Assembly: GCA_009917455.1 (NCBI GenBank)
Contig: QZDS01000003.1
Span: 62,001 to 126,000 of the forward strand
Source: a bacterium 1xD8-48
GTDB lineage: Bacteria > Bacillota > Clostridia > Lachnospirales > Lachnospiraceae
Length of the DNA stretch: 64,000 bases
Direction of reading: 5' to 3'
The notes below the pieces were generated by a model. It was not told the origin of the DNA and ran no database searches. It saw nothing but the letters and a program-made list of their open reading frames with translations. Every line of letters starts with the position of its first letter. Positions within the stretch are counted from its first letter, which is position 1. The translations under genes were made by a program, and so were the position numbers. Positions 16,196 to 22,397 of the stretch are shown piece after piece.

Positions 16196-16319
16196 CTCTG
16201 TCTATTCACGTTTTAAAAGCCTATTTTGCCCTTTTATCCTCTTACCCTTATATTTCTACCCTTGCGCCATTTCAAGCCGAATTTGCCCCTTTTCAAGCCC
16301 TACTACAAAGCATTTAAAA

Positions 16320-16772
16320 CTATTTCCGCTTGAACCTCTCCGCTATCTCTCTCCGCTGTTCCTCTGAAAGCTGTTTTGTAGGGTTTATCTTTATCCATGC
16401 GACCGGGATATGTGCGCACAAGCTGCCGTCCTGATTCTCCGCTACTATCTCGCATTCCTCCGGGCGTTCTGCTGCCAGTTTCTTAATGCGGCTCTTATAC
16501 CGCCCCTGGCAGAAAGTGACCGCCGCCCTCTCGCTGTCCTTTACGAACTCAATCACATTCTCCACATTTCCAGTGATTTCCAGCAGCAGGATTTCCCCCA
16601 CCGTCAGGCCGACTGCATCCGCTATCCGTTCCGCTGCGTCCTCGGATGCAAAGCCATCTTTTACAATCCACTGGAAAGACTTCTGATAAAGCCCCGTCCT
16701 GCTGCATACCGTTTCTTCTGTCAGGCTCTTTTCCTCCATGACTTCCACAATTCTTTTACCGTTCAATCTCAT
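16320..16772 (-). CDS. XRE-family regulator of the element
   Basis: 150 residues. An HTH lies at about 1-65 (LNGKRIVEVMEEKSLTEETV, then FASEDAAERIADAVGLTVGEI). The C-terminal part ends HIPVAWIKINPTKQ and SEEQRREIAERFKRK, a tail also seen in accessory DNA-binding proteins of mobile elements. ATG at 16772 is chosen (AAAGGA about 10 bases upstream); the upstream frame extension has no ribosome-binding site. The near-palindrome GTACTGTTTTGTAC at 16829-16842 is a likely self-operator. It lies next to the repeat-rich non-coding region, which it might bind. Confidence 0.75.
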   Translation of the reverse strand: MRLNGKRIVEVMEEKSLTEETVCSRTGLYQKSFQWIVKDGFASEDAAERIADAVGLTVGEILLLEITGNVENVIEFVKDSERAAVTFCQGRYKSRIKKLAAERPEECEIVAENQDGSLCAHIPVAWIKINPTKQLSEEQRREIAERFKRK

Positions 16773-16828
16773 ACTGTGTCTATCCTTTCCCGGCATAGTG
16801 CCGTTACAATAACCGTTCTCTTTTTTGT

Positions 16829-16842
16829 GTACTGTTTTGTAC
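16829..16842. promoter_or_regulatory. Candidate operator for the XRE regulator
   Basis: GTACTGTTTTGTAC, an inverted GTAC pair with internal AC/GT symmetry, lies about 57 bp upstream of the regulator's start. Confidence 0.4.
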
Positions 16843-16883
16843 GCTTTACACCGTAAAACTCTATATGGCAGCAGGCGCATAAT

Positions 16884-17048
16884 CCCCGGAAATACTAAGT
16901 TTTGCAGAGAGCGGCAGGACTATAAAGCATATTCTTTAGGGATATTTAGGGGTAAATGTTCAGGTTTTGTCAGGTTCTATGTACCGGGAAATAACACGTT
17001 TTCACAAGTTCCACACCCCAGGAAATATTAGGTTTTGTTAGGTTCTGC
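16884..17048. repeat. Repeat family C: four ~31-bp degenerate units
   Basis: Units at 16884, 16949, 16984 and 17016 follow the pattern (CC)GGAAATA-YYAGGTTTTG-YYAGGTTCT. In each the word before TTTTG is repeated 10 bases later: TCAGGTTTTGTCAGGTTC, and TTAGGTTTTGTTAGGTTC. The word differs between units but matches within a unit. Confidence 0.6.
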
Positions 17049-17056
17049 CTGCTGCC

Positions 17057-17519
17057 TTTTGGGGCTGTCATATCTGACAATATACAATCCTGCTGCCGGA
17101 TGCGCTCTTTTAGGGTGTGAGAAATGTTACCATGCCGCCCCTTTTAGGGTGTCGGAAATGTCAGTATTGCTTTTTTATGGCTGCCGGAACTGCCGATTGT
17201 GCGCCGCCCTTTTAAGGTGTGCTTCTCGCGCACACGCTTTTAGGGGCTATAAAATCTCTAAACGCCTTTTATGGACTCCGAAATCTCCGAATACTCTTTA
17301 GGGGCTGCGGAATCTGCAATATCTTTTAAGGACTAAGAAAATGAAAGATACTGCTGTAGCTTGCCCCGGTGTCCTGCCGATCTGCTCCGCCACTCGCCCT
17401 ATATGGAGAATGGGCATTATCAATAATTAGCAATTTCCAGTAAAATCTAGTATAAGCCCCGGATATTAGTATTTTTTAGTAATCTGCTTTTAGGGTGTCC
17501 AGAATGTCTTGATACTCCC
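17057..17519. repeat. Repeat family A: about ten ~30-bp units with an internal 9-base echo
   Basis: Units begin near 17057, 17107, 17140, 17172, 17208, 17237, 17266, 17295, 17323 and 17487. Each starts with TTTTAGGG or a close variant. In most, a variable word of 4-7 bases is repeated 9 bases later: TGTCGGAAATGTC, CTGCCGGAACTGCC, CTCCGAAATCTCCGAA, CTGCGGAATCTGC. Spacing between consecutive units is 28-36 bp over 17107-17351. No gene with start signals covers them. Confidence 0.65.
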
Positions 17520-17522
17520 CCG

Positions 17523-17773
17523 CGCGTATCGTGTGCATAAACTCACTTTTTCCCGGAAATCAAGGTTTTCTGTCGCGCGCGTTATAGTGTCATTAAATTA
17601 CATTTTCGCGGGCGCGTTATCGTGTAACAAAATTCTTTTTTTATGCGCACTTTCTCGAATTTTCCGCATTTTCTCCCGCGCGTGTATCGCGTTTATAAAT
17701 TCCCCTATATCTCCGAAAATGCCACTATTTGCAACTATCCACCATGCGCATATATAGTGTTTACAAATTCCCC
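17523..17773. repeat. Repeat family B: five ~25-bp iteron-like units
   Basis: Units at 17523, 17576, 17612, 17679 and 17746 share GCGCGT-ATMGTGT---AAATTC. Examples are GCGCGTTATAGTGTCATTAA and GCGTGTATCGCGTTTATAAA. Spacings are 53, 36, 67 and 67 bp. They resemble iterons or protein-binding arrays more than coding sequence. Confidence 0.55.
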
Positions 17774-17872
17774 ATACCTGGACAGCTTCAACATTTTTTA
17801 TCAATCCATTTTCCCAACTATCCGGGAAAACCGTTACAAAAACCTATACTCCCCAGTCACTTTTCAGGCGGT

Positions 17873-17959
17873 TCAGCATTCCAGACTTGCAAGCGACTCT
17901 TCCGCATCTTTAGTTGTAATTTTTGTTGCGATTCTTATTGCTCCGTCATACTGCGCCAT
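17873..17959 (-). pseudogene. Stub of a phage tail tape-measure protein
   Basis: ATG at 17959 has GAGGT 7 bases upstream. The 28-residue frame reads MAQYDGAIRIATKITTKDAE and stops at TGA after LASLEC. The pattern M-A-x-Y-D-G-x-I-R-I-x-T-K-I-x-T-K is the usual N-terminus of siphophage-type tape-measure proteins, which are normally many hundred residues long. It lies in the right place, after the tail chaperone gene on the same strand. Everything beyond codon 28 is missing and replaced by repeat DNA, so I call it a truncated remnant. Confidence 0.6.
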
Positions 17960-18042
17960 ATATTTACCTCTAAATAAAAAAGCGCCAGTAAATACGCCTT
18001 ACACGTACTTACCGGCACCACTTAGCCGTTACCCATGCCTAT

Positions 18043-18192
18043 TCATGAGCCTTCTATCTTCTTTTTTATCTTTTTCCTTACTTCCAGTACAATGATATCG
18101 CCGTCCTTATTTTTCTTCACCTCGGCATTGTTGCCCCTGCAGATGATTTCCCTGACGGCTTTTCCTATTTCCGTTTCAACCATGTCTGTCAT
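18043..18192 (-). CDS. 49-residue phage-type protein, coupled to the tail chaperone
   Basis: ATG at 18192 overlaps the stop of the chaperone gene in ATGA, with CGGAGGAAC upstream. The peptide reads MTDMVETEIGKAVREIICRG, then an alternating beta-strand-like segment AEVKKNKDGDIIVLEVRKK and a basic tail. Short proteins with an N-E-I/V-K...IVVLEVRKK pattern are frequent in Firmicute phages; the role is unknown. Position between chaperone and tape-measure stub suggests it belongs to the tail module. Confidence 0.6.
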   Translation of the reverse strand: MTDMVETEIGKAVREIICRGNNAEVKKNKDGDIIVLEVRKKIKKKIEGS

Positions 18193-18698
18193 TTGTTCCT
18201 CCGGGGCCTCTGGTGGTCTTGTGGCTGGTACTTTGCCATCCGGGTCTTGCTTAACAGTTCCCTTGTTTCAGCTTTACGGTTGAACAGCTTTTCCATTGGC
18301 GGGGTAATCTGCTCAAAGAAATCAATAATGCAGTCTGCATCAGGAAGGAAGTCCGATATTTCATTATAAATGCTGCGGAAATATTTTTTTACTGTATCTT
18401 CTCCAAAAATACTGTCAATGACTCTGACAGCTTCTTCCGAGAATCCCACGTTTTCCCTCGATATTGCAATGACCTTCTCCATTCTTGAATTAAAATCGTT
18501 TTTTCCCTTATATTGTTTTTCAATCTCTCTAATCTTATCAGGGAGTCCGCCTGCCAAATCTGAAATATGCTTAAGACCCGAAACAAATTTGTCAAACAGC
18601 GCAGGGTCGTCTGCAGAAAGTGTTATGTATTCTCCCTCATTGTTTAATTCGATTTTTAAAAGTTCCGTGTTGCTTTTTTCAATTCGCTCATTCTCCAT
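18189..18698 (-). CDS. Phage tail assembly chaperone-like protein
   Basis: 169 residues. Acidic N-terminal half, then SEEAVRVIDSIFGEDTVKKY and a segment through DADCIIDFFEQITPPMEKLF, a pattern found in tail assembly chaperones encoded just before the tape-measure gene in Firmicute siphophages (variants of D-x-V-FG-GT and E--F--I-P). Start ATG at 18698. It is followed by the coupled 49-residue gene and the tape-measure stub, reproducing phage gene order. With no other tail genes present it is likely a relic, though its frame is intact. Confidence 0.6.
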   Translation of the reverse strand: MENERIEKSNTELLKIELNNEGEYITLSADDPALFDKFVSGLKHISDLAGGLPDKIREIEKQYKGKNDFNSRMEKVIAISRENVGFSEEAVRVIDSIFGEDTVKKYFRSIYNEISDFLPDADCIIDFFEQITPPMEKLFNRKAETRELLSKTRMAKYQPQDHQRPRRNK

Positions 18699-18785
18699 GT
18701 CTATTGCTCCTTTGCTTATTATTAAAAAATTCTCTGTTTATATCTGTCTGTCTATATAAAACTATTACATATTCCCTATCCCTTT

Positions 18786-18977
18786 CTATTCCTCTAAAGC
18801 GTCCTTTATTTTTATTGCTTTTTTTGACCAGTACCTTGCCTGATATGCTCTGACTTTATCAGGATTTTTTGCCCGCCATTCACGCTGTTGTTTATTAATC
18901 TTCTCTTTATTTTCCTGTCGGTATTTTCTTTTATAAATTTTTCTAATTCTTTTTGCCTCTGGCGTCATTTTTTCCAT
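18786..18977 (-). CDS. Small basic phage-type protein
   Basis: 63 residues, very rich in Lys and Arg: KRIRKIYKRKYRQENKEKIN, then WRAKNPDKVRAYQARYWSKK. Proteins with repeated NPDKVRAYQARYW-like words are common in Firmicute prophages and may bind nucleic acid. AGGAGG lies 7 bases before the ATG at 18977. It is the rightmost gene of the element and probably leads the short leftward operon into the tail genes. Confidence 0.65.
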   Translation of the reverse strand: MEKMTPEAKRIRKIYKRKYRQENKEKINKQQREWRAKNPDKVRAYQARYWSKKAIKIKDALEE

Positions 18978-19068
18978 TCATGAACCTCCTTTTCTTTTTC
19001 TTTCTTTCATTATCCTATATTTCCTATAACAATTTGTACCAATTTTAACCTCCATTTTTACACACAAA

Positions 19069-19104
19069 AATAGCGGGATTTCTTTCAAAGATTTCCCCGC
19101 TATT
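19069..19104 (-). terminator. Terminator reading into the element from the right
   Basis: AATAGCGGG pairs with CCCGCTATT; on the minus strand the stem is followed by TTTTTGTG. It would stop leftward transcripts that leave the HlyD-type operon and cross attR. Confidence 0.65.
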
Positions 19105-19189
19105 CTGCCTGATATCTATACATTTTTCTATACTTCTTATAATACTTACAATCTCTCCTAAACTAATAAAGGATTTTAAAAATATAAAA

Positions 19190-19209
19190 ATGGGGTATTT
19201 ATTGGGGTG
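19190..19209. repeat. Right integrase arm-type sites
   Basis: ATGGGGTA at 19190 and TTGGGGTG at 19202, 12 bp apart, matching the TTGGGGTA array at the left end in sequence, spacing and orientation. Confidence 0.6.
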
Positions 19210-19258
19210 AATTTCTTTGCAAAGCACCTGTAAGCCGCATGTTCAAAGGATTCTTCCC

Positions 19259-19285
19259 CTATTGTCATTGGACTTTTAGTCCAAA
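19259..19285. repeat. attR: right 27-bp direct repeat of the integrative element
   Basis: Identical over 27 bases to attL at 11070-11096, including the dyad TTGGACTTTTAGTCCAA. It lies 11 bp from the stop codon of the HlyD-type gene. Confidence 0.88.
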
Positions 19286-19296
19286 ACCCTGCTCAT

Positions 19297-20589
19297 TCAC
19301 TCTTCCCAGCGCACGGTTTCTCCCTTTTCCACCTCTTTCGAAGCAGATAAAATAATTCTGCTTTCCTTATCCACCGCCCCTTCCCCTATCGCCGCCCAGT
19401 TATCATTTTTATCTATTACCCTTACATTTATTTCGTCCACGTAGTATTCCTGTCCCAGAATTCCTTCCCGCTCTTTCAGCAGATAAACATAATTTCTGTC
19501 ATTTTCCGAATGCACCGCGTCAGCCGGAAGGCAGAGGCTGTGTTTTTCTCCGTTTTCAGACCGTGAAACCACCCCAGACATGCCCGGTACTCCGGTTCCT
19601 TCAGGAAGGGTGATAAGAGCCTCATATTTTTCGGGATTGCCCTCGCTCTCGGCCAGATAGTCTATCTTTGCCTCCAGCTCCCTGCTTTTTCCTTCCAGTC
19701 TTATCAGAACCTGTTCTCCTAAACCGATATACTTTCTCTGCTCTTTATCAAGTACGATTTTTAACCGGCAGGGAATACTTTCGTCGGATAAAAGTAAAAC
19801 CGCCGTATCCGGAATCCTTTCGCCTGCTCCGACTGCCACCTTAGTGACAACACCGCCAAAGGGCGCTCTCACTACTCCCTGATTATCTAAAACCTTTTGA
19901 TATTCCTGCAAACTTTCAGCAAGCAACGTCTGTTCCAGTCTGGCAGTTTCAAGCTCTGTGGTAACCTCATCCGGCAGAAGAATATCCTCCACCCGCCGCT
20001 GCGCCTGCTTTACAGCCTCGTCCCGCGCGGCTTTGGCATCCGCTTCTCCATATGCGGCGCTTTGAAGCGCATCTTCCAATTCTTCATCTCCCCCGTTTTC
20101 CTCCAAATCATTTTCCGCCTGAACATAGCCTTCCAGCGCCCGCCCCACCTGGGTATCCTGCAAACGCGACGTGGTATCGTAATCCTCCCTTGCCCGGGCG
20201 AGCTCCAGCTCTCTCTTTTGTTCTTCAATCGCCTGATTTTCCAGAATTGCGCTGATTTGCAAAGACAATTTGGATATTTCGTTTTGCTTTTCTTCCATCA
20301 GTTTCTCTATATCCGCCAAATCTACCTGAAACAGCGCGTCTCCTTCCTCAACCCTCTCTCCCACCTGAACCAGAACCGAATCAATCCTCAGCCCCGGCAG
20401 AGCGGCAACCGTCTTTTCTCCCCCTGCCTCCACAATCCCTTCCGCCTGCACCTTATGCTCTATGTATTTCGCTTCCGGCTCGCAGGTGCTTACCACAGGA
20501 AGCCTGTAAGCGTACACACTTTTGGAAATCAAAGTGCAGATAACCATAAATCCCAAAAAAACCGCAAATCCGGCGATAACCTTTTTCAT
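19297..20589 (-). CDS. HlyD/RND-type periplasmic-adaptor-like protein
   Basis: 430 residues. One N-terminal transmembrane anchor (about 5-25) is followed by a barrel-sandwich segment (VQAEGIVEAGGEKTVAALPG, VGERVEEGDALFQVD), a long charged coiled coil (about 95-215), the second half of the lipoyl-like domain (GVVRAPFGGVVTKVAVGAGE) and a beta-barrel end. In Gram-positives such adaptors usually partner MacB-like ABC exporters. Here it is last in an operon with a solute-binding protein and two importer-type permeases, and no exporter ATPase is nearby. GAGG lies upstream of ATG 20589. Insertion of the mobile element 11 bp after its stop separated it from whatever lay downstream. Confidence 0.82.
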   Translation of the reverse strand: MKKVIAGFAVFLGFMVICTLISKSVYAYRLPVVSTCEPEAKYIEHKVQAEGIVEAGGEKTVAALPGLRIDSVLVQVGERVEEGDALFQVDLADIEKLMEEKQNEISKLSLQISAILENQAIEEQKRELELARAREDYDTTSRLQDTQVGRALEGYVQAENDLEENGGDEELEDALQSAAYGEADAKAARDEAVKQAQRRVEDILLPDEVTTELETARLEQTLLAESLQEYQKVLDNQGVVRAPFGGVVTKVAVGAGERIPDTAVLLLSDESIPCRLKIVLDKEQRKYIGLGEQVLIRLEGKSRELEAKIDYLAESEGNPEKYEALITLPEGTGVPGMSGVVSRSENGEKHSLCLPADAVHSENDRNYVYLLKEREGILGQEYYVDEINVRVIDKNDNWAAIGEGAVDKESRIILSASKEVEKGETVRWEE

Positions 20590-20617
20590 TCCGCCATTCC
20601 TCTTCTTTCATAGATTC

Positions 20618-21511
20618 TTATGCCTTTAACCCGGAATAAATAATCCCCTGTTCCAGATAATCCTGCCCTGCTATAAACACAAATACTGCCGGAATCAGCG
20701 TAATTACGCTGGCGCAAAATGCATATCCGGCCAGGCTCCAGGTGATTTCCGGCAGATATAAGGATAAGGGCCAGAGAGCTTTTTCCTCCAAAAATGCCAT
20801 AGGCTGCTCCATCATATTCCAATATTCCAAAAAGCCCAGCACCATAGCCGAGAGCAGGCCGCTTTTCCCAAGGGGAAGCCCCAGCCTTACAAATATGGTA
20901 AACTCCCCCGCGCCGTCCATCCTTGCCGCCTCCAGCATCTGGGGCGGTATTCCCCGAAATCCCCCGTAGGATAAAAATACCGGAAAGGTGGAAAACACCG
21001 CAGGCAGAATAATCGCCTGATGGGTATTTAAAAGCGACAGCCGGCTCAAAACAAGATAGCCTGACAGCATCGTTACCTGAAAGGGCAGAAGCATCAGCAC
21101 CACATATAATGTAAAAATAAAGCCGCTTCCTTTTGCCGGATACACCGCAAATCCCCAGGCTGCCGGAACTGCCACAAGAAGCTGTCCCAATAAAATGCAG
21201 GCGGTAAGCTTCATGGAATTCCAGAACAGGACAAAAAACTGAGGCGTTTCAAACAACAGCTTTTTATAATTTGCAAAGGAAGGATAATCAGGCATCAGCT
21301 TCCAGCGGATAAATTCCGTTCCTTCCGTAAACACTGTGCCTATGTATTTTCCCATTTCCAGCCTGTCCATTAAAGAACCGGACAGCAAAAGAAGGAGGGG
21401 GCCTGTTACCAGCGCAGCCGGAAAAAGAAGCAGTAAAGCCGCCCCGCCCTTTTGAAGCCCCTTTCCAATTAACCGAAGAAATATCATTGCCTTATCTTTG
21501 TCCGCCCTCAT
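20618..21511 (-). CDS. Carbohydrate ABC transporter permease, MalG type
   Basis: 297 residues with six hydrophobic segments. The cytoplasmic EAA loop, EAARMDGAGEFTIFVRLGLP, contacts the ATPase. It pairs with the 21513 gene to form the membrane channel of a family-1 sugar importer. No ATPase gene is present, normal for Firmicute CUT1 systems that share an MsmK-type ATPase. AGGAGG lies 6 bases before ATG 21511, which follows the upstream stop TAG by one base. Confidence 0.92.
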   Translation of the reverse strand: MRADKDKAMIFLRLIGKGLQKGGAALLLLFPAALVTGPLLLLLSGSLMDRLEMGKYIGTVFTEGTEFIRWKLMPDYPSFANYKKLLFETPQFFVLFWNSMKLTACILLGQLLVAVPAAWGFAVYPAKGSGFIFTLYVVLMLLPFQVTMLSGYLVLSRLSLLNTHQAIILPAVFSTFPVFLSYGGFRGIPPQMLEAARMDGAGEFTIFVRLGLPLGKSGLLSAMVLGFLEYWNMMEQPMAFLEEKALWPLSLYLPEITWSLAGYAFCASVITLIPAVFVFIAGQDYLEQGIIYSGLKA

Positions 21512-21512
21512 G

Positions 21513-22376
21513 CTATGCCTCCTGCTTATCCCACAATCTCTGCAAAAGCAAATTCACCGCCATTAAAATGCCGCCTGTGCACACCGCTGCCGCCGCCATC
21601 TTATCCAGCTCCAGATTTACAAACCAATTGTTAAAAAGATGCTGCAAAAGATAAATACTTTCATCCGGATAAGCGCCTGCGGTCAAATAGGCCTCCCGGT
21701 AAATTTTAAAGGAATTGAGAAAGGATAAAACAACTATGGTGTAAAGGCTTCCCCTTAAACTGGGCAGAATAATATACCGCAAACGCTGCCACTTTCCCGC
21801 GCCGTCCACCCTTGCCGCCTCCGAAAGCTCTGCAGGGATTCCGCCAATTCCTGCCAGCCACAAAATTACCGTATAGCCTGTGTTTTTCCAGAGATAGCTT
21901 CCGACTAAAACCCAGAAGGCGGCATTTGAGCCGAGATAGTCCTTATGTATCTCCCCCCACAAGCCTGTCGTTTCCCCCAGACGGGAAAGAAATAAATTTA
22001 AAAAACCCTGCCTGTAAAACGCCAGCTTCCATACCAGAACAACTGTAGCCGTAGGCATGGCAAGGGGAAAAAGGAATATGGATTTCATCCACTTTCTGCC
22101 CTTGAGCCCATTCAGCAGAAGGGCAATGGAAAATCCTGTAAAAACCAGGAGCGGAATACCGATACACGTAAACCTTAACGTGTTCTTTACCGCCAGTACA
22201 AATGCCTGATTATGAAAAATCGTCCCGTAGTTTTTCAGGCCGTTCCACTGTCCTGTCACCGCTGTGGTAAAGGACCGCTTCACCACATCCGCAAAGGGAA
22301 GCAGCACAAAGAGCAGGATTCCCGTAAGCCCCGGAAATACAAACAGGCCAAAAAACCTTCTTTTCTTTTTTGCCAC
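21513..22376 (-). CDS. Carbohydrate ABC transporter permease, MalF type
   Basis: About 287 residues, six predicted transmembrane segments and an EAA loop EAARVDGAGKWQRLRYIILP. GTG at 22376 is preferred because GGGAG lies 8 bases upstream and the next residues AKKKRRF form a normal positive-inside start; ATG at 22394 has the Shine-Dalgarno touching it. It follows the solute-binding protein gene closely and precedes the second permease. Confidence 0.92.
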   Translation of the reverse strand: MAKKKRRFFGLFVFPGLTGILLFVLLPFADVVKRSFTTAVTGQWNGLKNYGTIFHNQAFVLAVKNTLRFTCIGIPLLVFTGFSIALLLNGLKGRKWMKSIFLFPLAMPTATVVLVWKLAFYRQGFLNLFLSRLGETTGLWGEIHKDYLGSNAAFWVLVGSYLWKNTGYTVILWLAGIGGIPAELSEAARVDGAGKWQRLRYIILPSLRGSLYTIVVLSFLNSFKIYREAYLTAGAYPDESIYLLQHLFNNWFVNLELDKMAAAAVCTGGILMAVNLLLQRLWDKQEA

Positions 22377-22397
22377 GAGTCCATCTCCCTTCACTTT

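Larger units (their letters stand above)
18978..19258. other. Right end of the integrative element, non-coding
   Basis: About 280 AT-rich bases without a convincing gene. It holds a terminator-like hairpin (19069-19104), two arm-type repeats (19190-19209) and leads into attR. A 60-codon minus-strand frame here has no ribosome-binding site. Confidence 0.6.
11097..19285. mobile_element. 8.2-kb integrative element with tyrosine integrase, two TA pairs and phage-tail remnant
   Basis: The unit lies between 27-bp repeats, with the integrase at its left end and matching TTGGGGTA-type short repeats inside both ends. Contents are an integrase, four small unknown genes, an HTH gene, a RelB/YafQ-like pair, hicAB, an XRE regulator, repeat-rich non-coding DNA, and a tail chaperone with a truncated tape-measure start. 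No relaxase, coupling protein, replication initiator, terminase or capsid gene is visible. It is therefore most likely a degenerate prophage or satellite that relies on others to move. Removing it would restore a junction between the HlyD-type gene end (19297) and the promoter at 11096. Confidence 0.8.

Noticed and set aside
17035..17301. 88-codon plus-strand frame across repeat family A
   Set aside because: No start signal; its peptide pattern only reflects the 9-base echo of the repeats and the frame is not continuous through all units.
16884..17773. CRISPR array
   Set aside because: Units are degenerate, repeats and intervals are irregular, and there are no uniform spacers or cas genes.
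17598..17804. 68-codon minus-strand frame over repeat family B
   Set aside because: No ribosome-binding site and composition typical of translated iteron-like DNA.
19045..19227. 60-codon minus-strand frame near attR
   Set aside because: It spans a terminator hairpin and the arm sites and has no initiation signal.
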